Positions 38,849 through 49,635 of a stretch of 64,000 bases of DNA are shown piece after piece (position 1 is the first letter of the stretch; the number at the start of each line of letters is the position of its first letter). A model generated the notes under the pieces. That model had not been told where the DNA came from and did not search any database. It worked only from the letters and a program-made list of their open reading frames with translations. The stretch spans positions 3,039,204 to 3,103,203 of the forward strand of contig NZ_JAPNKE010000002.1 of the NCBI RefSeq assembly GCF_026626665.1. Direction: 5' to 3'. The stretch comes from Nannocystis pusilla (GTDB lineage Bacteria; Myxococcota_A; Polyangia; Nannocystales; Nannocystaceae). The position numbers and the translations under genes were made by a program.

Positions 38849-40675
38849 GTGCATCCTTTTCTGCTCATCGTCCAGGCCGGACCGGATCGCGGGCGACAGC
38901 TCGAGCTCGGCGACGGGCCGCTGACGATCGGCCGCGGCCAGGGCGAGGGCCTGCAACTCGGCGACGGGGCGGTCTCGCGCCATCACCTCACGATCCAGCT
39001 CGACCGCGCCGCCGGCCGCCTCCGCGTCGTCGAAGTCGCCGGCGTCAACCCCGTGTGGAGCGTCGCCGAGGGCCAGCGCCTGGCGCTGAAGGCGGGTCAG
39101 GAGCTGGCACCGGGCGCGGCCTTCACTCTCGGCAACACGACCCTCGGCTTCGCCGCGCCCGAGCCCGCCGGGCCGGTCCGCGGCACGGTCGAGCTCGATG
39201 CGGCGCGGGCGATCTCCAGCCCCGAAGGTCGCAATCGCCTGGCGTCCCTGGCCGCGCTCGGCGACAAGCTCGCCCGCTGCGGCTCGTTGCCGGGGGTGTT
39301 CCGCGCCGCCACGGCGTGGGCGCTGGAGGCCTTGCCGGCGACGCGGGCGCTGCTCCTCAGCCCCGACGGCAGCGACATCCTGAGCAGCGCGACCGCCGGC
39401 CCGGTCTGCGACCTGGCCCTGTCGCCCGCCCTGCTCGCCCGAGTGCTCCGCGAGCGCCGCGGCTTCCTGCTGCGCGACGTGCTCGCCGAGCCCGACCTGG
39501 CCGACCGCCGCAGCGTGCAGCTGCGCGGCATCGTCGGGGCCATGGCCGCGCCCGCGGAGGGGCTCATCTTCTACGCCGAGTGGGACGCGCGCGCGCCGTG
39601 CGGGCGACCTACGACGAGCAAGCCCTGCTCCTCCTGGTCTGCGCCGCCCAGCTCGTCAGCGCCAGCGGCGAGAGCGCTGGCGAGCGGCAGCAGCTGACGG
39701 CCGCGGCGAAGCTGTCCCAAAAGCCAGGCTCCACGCCCGGCCAGATCATCGGCCATTCGCCGGCGATCCAGCGCCTTCACGTGTTCCTCGAGCGCGTCGC
39801 GGCCACGCCGACCACGGTGCTCCTGTTCGGCGAGAGCGGCACCGGCAAGGAGCTCGCCGCCGGCATGGTCCACGCTCTGTCGCCGCGGGCGGCCCGGCCG
39901 TTCGTGGCCGTCAATTGCGCCGCATCCGGAGGGCTTGCTCGAGAGCGAGCTGTTCGGCCACGAGAAAGGCGCCTTCACCGGCGCGGTCAGCCAACACGAA
40001 GGCGTGTTCGTACGAGCCCACGGCGGCACGCTGTTCATGGACGAGATCGGCGAGCTCAGCCTGCCCGCGCAGGCGCGGATGCTCCGCGTGCTCGAGAACC
40101 GCACGCTGATGCGCGTCGGCGGCACCAAGGAGCTCTCGGTCGACGTGCGCCTGATCGCCGCCACCCACCGAAACCTGCCGCAGATGGTCGAATCGGGCCG
40201 ATTCCGCGAAGACCTGCTGTACCGGCTCAGCGTCATCCAGACGACCATCCCGCCGCTGCGCGAGCGTCGCGACGATATCCCGCGGCTCGCCCTCCACTTC
40301 GCCAAGCTGTTCGGCGAGAGCCTGGGTCGGCGGCTCACCGACGTCTCGCCGGCCGCGCTCGAGGTGCTGACGCGCTACCGCTGGCCGGGCAACGTCCGCG
40401 AGCTCCGCAACGTCATCGAGCGGGCCATGGTCCTCGGCGACGGGCCGATCCTCGACCTCGACGACCTCCCGCCCGAGTTGATGCGCGCCGCGCCGATCGC
40501 CCCGGCCGAGGCCCCGCCCGATGCACGGCTCGTGCGCCCGCTGGCGGAGCTCGAGCGCGAGGCGATCCTCGGCGCCCTCGCGGCCACCGACGGCAACAAG
40601 GCCCGCGCCGCCGCGCTCCTCGGCATCGACCGCACCACGCTCTATCGCAAGCTCAAGGACTACGCGCTCGGCTGA
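38849..40675 (+). CDS. Sigma-54-dependent activator with FHA and GAF-like domains
   Basis: Enhancer-binding protein of about 608 residues. An N-terminal FHA domain (LTIGRGQGEGLQLGDG, AVSRHHLTIQ) binds phosphothreonine. A GAF-like sensor follows (about residues 120-280). The AAA+ domain has Walker A LLFGESGTGKELAAGMV, the sigma-54 contact motif GAFTGA, FMDEIGELSLPAQARMLRVL and RWPGNVRELRNVIERAM. A Fis-type helix-turn-helix ends the protein (AAALLGIDRTTLYRKLKDY). There is no receiver domain, as in many myxobacterial activators controlled by Ser/Thr kinases. The frame changes near 39600 and near 39930 (one base each). Confidence 0.9.
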
Positions 40676-40771
40676 GGCCCAACGGGAGTTGGCGCGCCCG
40701 CTCACGAGCCGCTGCCGCCGAAATTCGCGTCGAGGCTGCAAAGCGGAGCCCGCGAACCACGACCTCGGGGT

Positions 40772-42122
40772 GTGCATCCACGACACCTCCTCTCCCCTCC
40801 TCTTCTTCACCTCCGCCTGCGGCGCCTGGACTCCGCAGCCCGCCGAAGTCCCGAGCGACACCTCGACCACGTCCTCCGGCAGCAGCGGCGCCGGGACCTC
40901 GACCACCTTCGAGGGCACCACGTGGCCGAACCAGACCGACTGGGGCGCGGCCCCGGTCGACCTCGGGCTCCCCGAACCCACCTCGACCTTCGGGACAGGC
41001 TCCGGAGGACCTGTCCTCACGGACACGGGCGGCGAGCCGGGCATCGACCTGAGCGTGCTGCGGATCACGGAGGTGATGGCCGATCCCGACGGCAAGGACG
41101 GCGGCGCTGCGAGTCCGGAGTTCGTCGAGGTCACCCACGTCGGCGACAGCCCGCTGACGCTCGGCGGCCTGGTCGTCGTCGCCCGCATGGCCCGAGCTGT
41201 GGATGGGCGATCTCGGGATCGGCGGCGAAGTGCTGCTCCCCGGCGAACGCCTGCTGCTGGTGCGCTACGCCAGCCCGGCCGATCTACCTGTCCCATCGAT
41301 CCTGCGCGAGGGCGAGGTCCTGCGCGCTGCGTTCGCCGACGGCGGCGGCCTGCGCAACGACGACGGGGCCGTCGGTCTGCGCGACCAGGACGGCAACCTC
41401 GGCGACGCCCTCCTCTACGGCGCGGCTCAGCCGGCGCCCTTCGACGATCCCGCGCTGTGGAGCGGCCCGCCGGTGGCGGTGCCCGGCGCCGGCGAGTCGC
41501 TGTGCCGCGTCGACCCGGCCGTCGACAGCGACAGCGCCGCCGACTGGATCGCCTGCGCCCCGAGCCCCGGTGAGTTGCCCGATCTCGGCGACGACACCAC
41601 CGGTGACCCGCCCTCCCCGCGACGCTGGCGATCGTCGAGGTGCTCAGCAACCCGCCCGGACCGGCCAGCCTCGAGAAGCACGCCGAGTTCGTCGAGGTCT
41701 TGAACCTCGGACCCGGCGACGTCGACCTCGCCGCGTTCACGCTCGCCGATTCGGTCGATCCCGAGGCGCCGGGCGCCGATCCCCTGCTCTACTTCAGCGG
41801 CGACGGCGGCTGCGCGCCGAGCACCTGCCTCGCACCGGGTCGAAAGGCCCTGCTCGTCGGATCCCTGTACGAAGGACCTGTCGGCGACGCCCTGGTCCTG
41901 AGGACCGACGACAACGCGCTGGCCAACGCGGGGCTCGGCAACTTCGAGGCGGTCGTGCTGCGCGACGACCTGGGCGAGCTGCGCAGCAGCTACCGCGTCT
42001 GGCGGGACCCGCTGGCGGCGCCGGATCCGGCGACCCAGGAGGCCGCGCTGGTTCGCGTCGCGCCGGAGGCACCGGACGCGCCGGAGAGCTGGGATTTCGC
42101 GGCGCCGAGCCCGGGGCTCTGA
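40772..42122 (+). CDS. Lamin-tail-domain lipoprotein
   Basis: About 450 residues with an apparent lipoprotein signal: ATG 40772 MHPRHLLS continuing, after one missing base near 40795, as LLFFTSACGAW. A serine/threonine-rich linker follows, containing a translated element pair (40990-41026). Then there are two lamin-tail-like modules: VLRITEVMADPDGKDGGAAS, FVEVTHVGDSPLTLGGLVV and, after frame shifts near 41195 and 41620, LAIVEVLSNPPGPASLEKHA and FVEVLNLGPGDVDLAAFTLA. Such LTD modules occur in secreted bacterial surface proteins. No catalytic motif is visible. Confidence 0.7.
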
Positions 42123-42247
42123 GCGACGGCGCAGCTCAAGATCGCGAACACGATCAGCTTGGAGGCGCCGAGCAGGAGGGTCGACAGATCGCCCCCCTGG
42201 GCGGCCGCGATGGGGTTCGCGGCGAAGGTCCCGGTCAGCGCGGCCAT
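41990..42247 (-). CDS. Possible small membrane protein
   Basis: 85 codons from ATG 42247. The first 45 residues (AANPIAAAQGGDLSTLLLGA, then SKLIVFAILSCAVAQ) include one plausible membrane helix. The C-terminal half lies antisense to the end of the lamin-tail gene and is of low complexity. It starts four bases after the stop of the 57-codon frame at 42251-42424, so the two could be translated together. Coding status is uncertain. Confidence 0.3.
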   Translation of the reverse strand: MAALTGTFAANPIAAAQGGDLSTLLLGASKLIVFAILSCAVAQSPGLGAAKSQLSGASGASGATRTSAASWVAGSGAASGSRQTR

Positions 42248-42250
42248 GGC

Positions 42251-42424
42251 TTACTCGCGGCTCCGTCGCCGACGCGCGCGAGCGGCCGGCCGCACCAGGT
42301 TGTCGCTGTCCTCGAGGTCATAGATGAGCTCGAGCTCTTCCTTGCCGAGCTCGTCGCGGTCGCCGTGGAGGGCCTCGCGCTGAAACTCTTCAAAGCTGGT
42401 GAACGCGTTGCGGTAGTAGCTCAT
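42251..42424 (-). CDS. Small conserved-looking protein, 57 residues
   Basis: ATG 42424 to TAA 42251. The product begins MSYYRNAFTSFEEFQREALH, continues GDRDELGKEELELIYDLEDS and ends in a strongly basic tail (RARRRRSRE). The acidic-then-basic composition, proper third-position G/C bias and position divergent from parA make it a likely real gene. Function unknown; it could bind nucleic acid through the tail. Confidence 0.5.
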   Translation of the reverse strand: MSYYRNAFTSFEEFQREALHGDRDELGKEELELIYDLEDSDNLVRPAARARRRRSRE

Positions 42425-42536
42425 GCCCACCTTGTAAGTGTTGTCCTACATGTGGGCAAGAAAACGACCTTGAATCACACACCCTCCCTCTTCGCGGGCG
42501 AGCGGCGCGGCTCCGGCCGTGGTAGGGAGTGGCCCC

Positions 42537-43361
42537 GTGCCGAAGGTCACCGCATCGAGGTCGCCCGCGCGGCGGCGACCGCGGATCGTCGCTGTCAGCA
42601 ACCAAAAGGGCGGCGAGGGCAAGACGACCACCGCCGTCAACCTCGCCGCCAGCCTGGCCGCAGCCGAGCGCAAGGTCCTCCTCGTCGATCTCGACCCCCA
42701 GGGCAACGCCAGCTCCGCGGTCGGTTATCCCCGCGGCCAGGTCGACAAGGGCACCTACGAGCTGATGCTGGGCGCCGCCCCGCTCAAGGACGTGGTCCAC
42801 CCGACCGAGCTGCCCACGCTGCAGGTCGTCCCCGCCTCGGCCGACCTGACGGGCGCCGAGATCGAGCTGGTGGGCGTCCACGGCCGCGAGTCGGTGCTGC
42901 GGGTCGCGCTCGAGCGGGCCGAGGCCGAGCTCGACTGGGACTTCGTCATCCTCGACTGCCCGCCGTCGCTGGGCCTCATCACCCTCAACGCGCTGGTCGC
43001 CGCCGACACGGTGCTGATCCCGATGCAGGCCAAGTACTTCTCGCTCGAGGGCCTGGGCGCGCTGACCGGCACCATCGACCGCGTCCGCGCCGCGCTCAAT
43101 CCCCGCCTTGCGATCGAGGGCATCGTCTTCTGCATGTTCGACCGGCGCACCAACCTGGCGCAGCAGGTCGTCGCCGAGGTCCGCCAGCACTTCGCGGACA
43201 AGGTGTTCGCCACGACCGTTCCGCCCAACGTCCGCCTGAGCGAGAGCCCGAGCCACGGCAAGCCGGTCCTCCTCTACGACATCGAGAGCAAGGGCGCCCG
43301 CGCCTACCTCGAGCTCGCCCAGGAGCTGCTGTCCCGCATCGAAGCGAGGCCCGACGCGTGA
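42537..43361 (+). CDS. parA: Chromosome-partitioning ATPase ParA/Soj
   Basis: 274 residues; GTG 42537 is preceded by AGGGAG at a spacing of seven bases. The deviant Walker A is NQKGGEGKTTTAVNL, with glutamate where ParA proteins normally have valine (KGGVGKTT). Walker A' and B are present as VLLVDLDPQGNASSAVGY and FVILDCPPSLGLITLNAL. YFSLEGLGAL, RTNLAQQVVAEVR and TTVPPNVRLSESPSHGKPV are typical of the Soj family. The stop overlaps the parB start (GTGA). ParA moves ParB-parS complexes during chromosome segregation. Confidence 0.94.
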   Translation: MPKVTASRSPARRRPRIVAVSNQKGGEGKTTTAVNLAASLAAAERKVLLVDLDPQGNASSAVGYPRGQVDKGTYELMLGAAPLKDVVHPTELPTLQVVPASADLTGAEIELVGVHGRESVLRVALERAEAELDWDFVILDCPPSLGLITLNALVAADTVLIPMQAKYFSLEGLGALTGTIDRVRAALNPRLAIEGIVFCMFDRRTNLAQQVVAEVRQHFADKVFATTVPPNVRLSESPSHGKPVLLYDIESKGARAYLELAQELLSRIEARPDA

Positions 43362-44293
43362 ACCTCCCCAAACGGCCCCCTGCCCTCGGCCGCGGCCTCG
43401 GCGCTCTGATCCCGCAGGCGCCGGCGCCGGCCGCCGCTGCCGACACCCCAGCCGCCGCCCCGTCGGGACCGGCGCTGCGCACCTTGCCCATCGAACAGAT
43501 CGCGGCCAACCCCGACCAGCCGCGCAAGCAGTTCGAGCCGGTGCTCCTGCGCGAGCTCGCCGACAGCCTCAAGCGTCACGGGCTGCTGCAGCCGGTGGTC
43601 GTGACGCCCAACCCCGGCCTCCCCGGGCACTACATCCTCGTCGCCGGTGAACGCCGCTGGCGCGCCGCGCAGCTGGCCGGGCTGCAGGAGCTGCCGGCCG
43701 TCGTCCGCGACACGCCGGAGAGCGATCGCCTCGAGCTCGCGGTGCTCGAGAACCTCCAGCGCCTCGACCTCACGCCGATCGAGGAGGCGCAGGCCTACCG
43801 CCAGCTCATCGACGTCCGCGGCTACACGCAGGACCAGCTGGCCGAGCGCCTGAGCAAGGACCGCAGCACGATCGCCAACGCGGTGCGGCTGCTCCGCCTG
43901 CCCTCGAAGGTGCAAGACCTCGTGCAGGACGGCCGCCTCAGCATGGGCCACGCGCGCGCCCTGCTGGCGCTCGAGCACGCGGCCGACATGCTGTCCCTCG
44001 CCTACGAGGCGATCGAGAAGGGCCTCAGCGTCCGCGCGGTCGAGCGCGCGGTGCGAGAGCGCCTGCGGCCGGCCGAACCCGAGGCCGAGCCCGACCCGGA
44101 GACGCACAAGCGAGCAGTGATCGTCCGCGACCTCGAGGAGCGGCTGCGCCGCAGCCTCGGGGTCAAGGTCGCCGTGCGCAGCGATTCGAAGAAGAAGGGC
44201 TCGGGCACCATCGAGGTCCCCTACGGCAGCCTCGACGAGCTCGACCGCCTGCTCGAGCACCTGCTCGGCGAGCGCAGCGACGACGAGGCCTGA
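43358..44293 (+). CDS. parB: Chromosome-partitioning protein ParB/Spo0J
   Basis: 311 residues from GTG 43358, coupled to parA. The N-terminus has KRPPALGRGLGALIP, used to stimulate ParA, then the CTPase domain (PIEQIAANPDQPRKQFE, ELADSLKRHGLLQPVVV, YILVAGERRWRAAQLAG), the helix-turn-helix (YTQDQLAERLSKDRSTIANA, VRLLRLP) and a C-terminal dimerisation helix ending LDRLLEHLLGERSDDEA. GERRWRA is the CTP-binding motif. No parS-like GTTTCACGTGAAAC or close variant is visible in the window. Confidence 0.95.
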   Translation: MNLPKRPPALGRGLGALIPQAPAPAAAADTPAAAPSGPALRTLPIEQIAANPDQPRKQFEPVLLRELADSLKRHGLLQPVVVTPNPGLPGHYILVAGERRWRAAQLAGLQELPAVVRDTPESDRLELAVLENLQRLDLTPIEEAQAYRQLIDVRGYTQDQLAERLSKDRSTIANAVRLLRLPSKVQDLVQDGRLSMGHARALLALEHAADMLSLAYEAIEKGLSVRAVERAVRERLRPAEPEAEPDPETHKRAVIVRDLEERLRRSLGVKVAVRSDSKKKGSGTIEVPYGSLDELDRLLEHLLGERSDDEA

Positions 44294-44588
44294 GCGCGCC
44301 CTGCGACGCCGCGACGACGATGTCTGAGCGCGCCATGCGGTGACGACGAAGTCTGAGCGAGCCCAGTGAGGCCTCGACGACGCCGCTCATGGCAAATCGA
44401 TACCGAGGCCGCGGGCGGCGACCTCGCAGCCGCGGCGGGCATCGGCAGGGCCGATAACTGCGAGCCGCAGCCGCAGCGGGCCTCGGCGCGTCCAGGACGA
44501 GCGCCACGGCCCATGTCCCCAAACACATGTTTCTACATGCATGTCGCGCAGAACATGCCCTGAAGAGCATGCCCTGAAAGACATGCCC
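44291..44588. repeat. Spacer after parB with imperfect tandem repeats and palindrome arms
   Basis: CTGAGCGCGCCCTGCGACG, CTGAGCGCGCCATGCGGTG and CTGAGCGAGCCCAGTGAGG begin three imperfect copies of about 35-37 bases at 44291-44390. Farther on, 44518-44588 hold ACATGT, ACATGCATGT and three AACATGCCCTGAAG-like units with a period of about 15 bases, all related to the dispersed palindrome. No gene supported. Confidence 0.7.
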
Positions 44589-44744
44589 TTCAGTTCAGAC
44601 AGGCTCACCGCTGGGCGGCGAGCACGACGTTGACATGCTCTTCAGCTCAGGCCGACTCGCCGCTCGGCGGCGAGCACGACGTTGACATGCTCTTCAGCTC
44701 AGGCCGGCGCGCCGCTCGGCGGCGAGCACGACGTTGTTGAGCAG
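44589..44744. repeat. 52-bp repeat, three copies, ending in the folD 3' end
   Basis: TTCAGYTCAG followed by the sequence GGCGGCGAGCACGACGTTG recurs with starts at 44589, 44641 and 44693, exactly 52 bases apart. The third copy is the authentic folD terminus (stop codon and last about 15 codons on the minus strand); the other two are downstream copies of it. This looks like tandem duplication of the gene end. Confidence 0.9.
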
Positions 44745-45551
44745 GCACGCGATCGTCATCGGGCCGACGCCGCCCGGCACCGGCGTGATCGCCGACGCGC
44801 GCGCCTCGGCGGCCGCGAACTCGACGTCGCCGACCAGCCGGCCGTCGGCCAGGCGGTTCATGCCCACGTCGATCACCACGGCTCCCGGCTTGATCCACTC
44901 GCCGCGCACGAACTCGGGCCGGCCGATCGCCGCGACCACGACGTCGGCCTGGGCCACCTCGGCCGCGAGGTCGCGCGTGCGCGAGTGCGTCACGATGACC
45001 GTCGCGTCGGCGTGGACGAGCAGCTGCGCCATCGGCTTGCCGACGATCGTGGAACGGCCGATCACCAGCGCCCGCGCGCCGCTCAGGGCGAGCCCGGCGT
45101 CCGCGAGCAGCAACATGCAGCCCTGCGGCGTGCAGGCGACGAACCGCGGCTGACCGAGCATCAGGCGCCCGAGGTTGTCGGGGTGGAAACCGTCGACGTC
45201 TTTGGCGGGATCGACCGCCAGCAGGATCCGCTGGGCGTCGCACTGCGGCGGCAGCGGCAGCTGCACGAGGATGCCGTCGACCCCGCGATCGGCGTTGAGC
45301 GCGGCGACCAGGGCGAGCAGCTCGTCGGTGGTGGTGGTCGCCGGCAGGCGATGGTCGCGGGCTTCGATGCCGATCTCGGCGGCCCGCTTCTCCTTGCTGC
45401 GGACGTAGACCTGCGACGCGGGATCGTCGCCGACCAGCACGACCGCCAGGCAAGGCCGGACGCCGCGCTCGGTGCAGGCTCGGACCCGCTGCTCGACCTC
45501 CGCGAGCAGACGGGCCGCGCGAGCCTTGCCGTCGAGCCGGCGCGCGCTCAT
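44694..45551 (-). CDS. folD: Bifunctional methylenetetrahydrofolate dehydrogenase/cyclohydrolase
   Basis: 285 residues, intact. Converts 5,10-methylene-THF to 10-formyl-THF, the one-carbon donor used by PurH. Signatures: [20 protein letters not shown] (catalytic lysine region), [49 protein letters not shown] and [22 protein letters not shown] 45551 overlaps the fmdB stop by four bases. Its 3' end is triplicated downstream. Confidence 0.96.
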   Translation of the reverse strand: MSARRLDGKARAARLLAEVEQRVRACTERGVRPCLAVVLVGDDPASQVYVRSKEKRAAEIGIEARDHRLPATTTTDELLALVAALNADRGVDGILVQLPLPPQCDAQRILLAVDPAKDVDGFHPDNLGRLMLGQPRFVACTPQGCMLLLADAGLALSGARALVIGRSTIVGKPMAQLLVHADATVIVTHSRTRDLAAEVAQADVVVAAIGRPEFVRGEWIKPGAVVIDVGMNRLADGRLVGDVEFAAAEARASAITPVPGGVGPMTIACLLNNVVLAAERRAGLS

Positions 45552-45865
45552 GACGTGGCCGCCTTCGCGCTCGTCGACTCGGCCGGCTTGCTGGCGGTCG
45601 ACTCGGGCTTGCTGGTGGAGCTGTCGCTCGCGGGCGTCGAGCTCGACTCCCCGGCCTTGCTCTTGTCCCCGCCCTCACCCGGCTTGGTGCTGGCGTAACC
45701 ATCCTTGTACCAGCCGCCGCCCTTGAGGTGGAACGACGCGGCCGTCACCTTGCGGACCAGCTGGCCGCCGCAGGCCTCGCACACGGTGATCGGGTCGTCG
45801 CTCATCTTCTGGATGAACTCGGGCTCGGCTTCGCATTGCAGACAACGATAGGCGTAGATCGGCAT
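45548..45865 (-). CDS. FmdB-family zinc-ribbon regulatory protein
   Basis: 105 residues from ATG 45865. [19 protein letters not shown] and [20 protein letters not shown] form the CxxC...CxxC zinc ribbon of the FmdB/CxxC_CXXC_SSSS family; [13 protein letters not shown] completes the conserved end. The remaining about 45 residues are a serine, threonine and lysine-rich tail. The precise role is unknown in most bacteria. Coupled to folD by a four-base overlap. Confidence 0.88.
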   Translation of the reverse strand: MPIYAYRCLQCEAEPEFIQKMSDDPITVCEACGGQLVRKVTAASFHLKGGGWYKDGYASTKPGEGGDKSKAGESSSTPASDSSTSKPESTASKPAESTSAKAATS

Positions 45866-46060
45866 GACCGTGGGTTCGCGCGGGAATGTAGGGTGCATGA
45901 ATTGTGGTCAAGACCCACCCTGCCGCGCGCCACTTTGCGCCGGACCCCGGTCCGGTCGGCCCGGGCGCGCGTCGCAGCCGGGTGCGCTCGCTTCGCCGTG
46001 CGCTGCGACCCGCCGGCCTTCGCCCGCGACGCCGCCGGCAAACCTGCTAGGCTCGCTGCG

Positions 46061-49000
46061 ATGGTCCTCCGGCCCCGCCTCGCGCCGAGTTGGCGAACGG
46101 CTCGCCCGCGTGCTGGGGCTCACGCGCTGACCGGATGGATCCCGCTCGCCCTCGCCCTCCTCAGCGGCGGGCCTGCTCACGCCGCTCCGGCAGAGGACGA
46201 CTGGAGCGTCGAGCGCAGCGCCGCCGACCCCGCGCTGGTCCAGCAGCGGTTCGAAAGCTGCGCAAACAGCCCTTCGATCAGGCCCAGTGGCGCGCGCTCG
46301 AGGCGGTGCTCGGCAAGGCCGGCCTGGCCAAGCGGATCGAGACCGGCCTGTCCCGAACGCCAGGTGACCTGTCCCTCGGGATCCTCGACGCGCGGGCCAA
46401 GCTCGGCCTCGGCGATCCACGGGCCGCCGCCGCGCGCCTCGCCGAGCTCGAGCCGCGCGCCGGCGGTCTGCGCAGCCGCGTGTTCAAGCTGCGCGTCGAA
46501 GCGCTGCAGGCCGGCGGCGACGCGCGCGGAGCCGTGGCCGCCCTCGAAGCCGCGGCCCAGGCGAGCAACGACGACGCGCTGCGCCTGCAAGCGCTCGACA
46601 TCGCCGATCGCCACCAGCTCGGCCCCGAAGCGCTGCGACTCGCGCAGGCGCTGGCCCGCGATCCCGGCAACGGCGCAGCCCAGCTCCGACTCGCCCGCGC
46701 TGCCGCCCGCGCGGGGCAAACAGCGCCTGCCGAGGCCGCCTACGCCAAGGCGGTGGCGGCCCTCCGAGGCGCGGATCAACTGAACGCGCGCGAAGAATGG
46801 GCCCGGTCCCGACTCGCCGCGGGAGACGCCGCGGGCGCCGGTGAGTTGGCGTGGGCGCAGGTCGAGGCGACCCGCGTCGGCAGCCCCGAACGCGCGTCGG
46901 CGTGGGACCTGGTCCTCGAGGCAGGTGCGCGCCAGGCCAGCGGCGACACGCCGGCGCGGATCGAGCGCTTCCTCGGCCGCCCCGAGCAGGCCCGCGACGG
47001 CGCGGGCTGGCGCGCGCTGGCCCGGGCGCAAGCGGCGGGCGGCGCCGATCCGGTCGACGCCTGGCGCCGCGCGCTCGCGGCCGATCCCGACGACCCCGAG
47101 GCACGTGCTGCTTGGTCATGTCCCTCGAGTCAGGTGGCGAGGCCGAGGCTGCGCTGGCCGAGTACGCCAAGCTCGGGCCCAAGAGCGCCGAGCGGCTGCA
47201 GCTCGGGCTCGAGCTGGCGGCGCGGCTGATCGGCACCGGCAAGCGCGAGCAAGGCCTCAAGGTCGCGGCCGAGCTCGAGGCGTCGGCCACCGCCCAGGGC
47301 GACGCGCTGCTGCGGCTGCTCGACTTCTACAACCTGCACGACGAGCCCGACCGCGCGCTCGCGGTGGCGCAGCGGCTGGTCCGCGCCCGCCCCCGCGACC
47401 CCGACGCGCGCGTGGCCCTCGGCGAGCAGCTGTTCCAGATGAACCGCGAGCCGGAGGCGATGAAGGAGTGGGCGCTGCTCCCGGGCCTCGTCCGCCCGGG
47501 CCACGCCGGCTGGGCCCGGCACGCGGAGATCCTGGCCGAGCACCGCCGGCCCGAGGCCGTGCTGTCGCTGCAGAAGGCCCTGGCCGCCGCGCCGCGCGAG
47601 CCGAAGTACCTGCGCCTGCGCGCGATCCTCGAGACCGACGATCGCCTGCCGCACCAGGCGCTCGCCACCTGGCAGCAAGTGTTCGAGCTGACCCGCGCGC
47701 CCGAGCACCGGATCCTCCACGACGAGGCGCGCACGCGGATCGTCGACATCCTGGTCGGCGGCACGCTGTCGCAGTTCACCAGCCGCCGCCAGGCGATCGA
47801 GAAGCTGGCGCTGCTCGACCTCGAGGGCAAGGACACGGACCTGGCCTTTGAGGCAGGTCTGCTCCTCGCCGAGATCTACACCCGCGAGGAGAAGTACGCC
47901 AAGGCGGTCGCGGTCCACGAGAAGCTGGCGCGCCTGCGGCCGCAAGACCCGGAGCGCCTGGCGGAGCTGGCGTTGGCCCTGCGCCGCGCCGGCCGCGGTG
48001 ACGCGGCGATGGACGCCCTCGAGCGGATGATGTCGCTCGACCCGAAGCGCAGCGCCGACGTCCTGGCCGAGCTGGCGGAGGTGGCCTTCGAGTCAGGTGA
48101 CATCGAGCGCGTGCTGCTGGCCGCCGCGCACACCGAGCTCGACAAGGCCGACAGCGCGCGGGTGCTCATTCGAATCGGCGAGCTGTACGAGCGCCGCGGC
48201 GAGCCCGACCAGGCGTCGAAGCTGTACGAGGGGCTGCTGCAGCGCGATCCGACCAACGCGCCGGCGCGCCTGCGGCTGGCGGAGATCGAGCTCGCGCGCG
48301 GGCGACCCGAGCGCGCCGAGGCGATGCTGCGCGCGATCGTCGAGAAAGGCGGGGCGCCCGAAGTCGTCGAGCAGGCCGGCCGGCGCGCGCTCGACCTCGC
48401 GGAGACGCGCGGCGCGATCGCCCCGATCCTCGATCTCGCGCTGGCGCGGGCGCGCCGCGATCCGAGCGCCGACGAGGGCCGCGTGCTGCTGCTCGACGCC
48501 CTCGATCGCGCCAGCACCTCCGCGGTCAAGACGTGGCTGGCCAGCGGCGACGAGCCGGAGCGCACCGCGCGGACCGGCGCGCTCCGGCGCTCGCTGGTCG
48601 AGGCGCTCGCGCGCGGCCCGGTCACCGGTCGCCTCCGCGCCGCCGAGCACCTCGGCCGCCTCGCCCTGCCCCAGACCGCGCTGCCGCTCGCGCGCATGGG
48701 CGCGCAGCTGACCCCGCCGCGCGACGCCACCCGCACCGTCCGCACCGCGTTCGAGCAGGCCCGCGCCGCCGCCATCCAGGCCGCCGGCGCGCTCGACGAG
48801 CCCGAGGCCGTGCCGGTGTTCGCCGACCTGCTGCGCACCGGTGACGCCTCGCGGGAGAGCTGGTACGCCGCCGCGTGGGCCCTGGCCCGCAGCAGCGCTC
48901 CGGCGGCCGCCACCGAGCTGCGCCGGTTCGCCGCTCCGGAGCACGAAGGTCTGATGATCGCCCTCGCGTGCGCCTCGCTGGCGCGCGGAGGCGACCTCGC

Positions 49001-49600
49001 CGACCGCGACCGCGTCGCTCGCCTGGCCGCCGCAGCCAGCAGCCAGCAGGCTCGTCGGGTCTGCGCGTTCGCCCGCGCGGCGCTGACCGGGGACGACCAG
49101 CTCGCGCGCGTCGGCGCCGATCTGAACGCCAGCGATCCGGTGGTCGCCGCGATCGCGGCCTGGCGCTTCGGACAGATCCGTCGCGACGCCGCGCGCGAGG
49201 AGGCGGTAGCGACGCTGCTCGGGCGTTACGTCGGTCCGCGCGGGCTGCCGCGGGACGCCGCCGGCGCCGCGCTCGGGCGTTTGCTGGCGCCCTCGTCTGC
49301 GCGCGTCGAGTTGCCCCCCTGCCGCCATTACGCGCCGGCAGCTGGGAGATCGCCATCGATCGGTGGCTCGCCCAGGCGATCGCGCCGCCGATCGAGGCCC
49401 TGCCCGCCTCGGTCCTGAGACCCCACACCGCCGCGCTGCAGCAGGCCCTCGCCGCCGCGGCCGCGGGCACTCGCGCCGAGGCGTGGTCCCAGGACCGCCT
49501 GCGCCGCCCGTGCGCCGGCAGCGGCGAGCGCGACTGCCTCGATCTGCGCCCCCTCATCCGCGAGCCGGTTCCGGCGCCTCGCGGGCCCGAGTCGCGTTGA
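46061..49600 (+). CDS. Large exported TPR/HEAT-repeat protein
   Basis: About 1,180 residues. The N-terminus has a signal peptide (GWIPLALALLSGGPAHAAPA). Residues 60-800 are tetratricopeptide-like helical repeats (for example ALRLAQALARDPGNGAAQLR, AVAVHEKLARLRPQDPERLA, ASKLYEGLLQRDPTNAPARL); the C-terminal third looks HEAT-like (RLRAAEHLGRLALPQTALPL, AVATLLGRYVGPRGLPRDAA). The frame shifts near 46255, 47115 (in a palindromic element remnant) and 49325; the end reads DCLDLRPLIREPVPAPRGPE. Probably a periplasmic or envelope scaffold. It precedes two FHA genes on the same strand. Confidence 0.72.
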
Positions 49601-49635
49601 CAACGAGGCCGCGCGCGGATGAGGATCCCCGGGTC

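Noticed and set aside
42425..44293. parS site near parAB
   Set aside because: I looked for GTTTCACGTGAAAC and close variants in and around parAB and found none.
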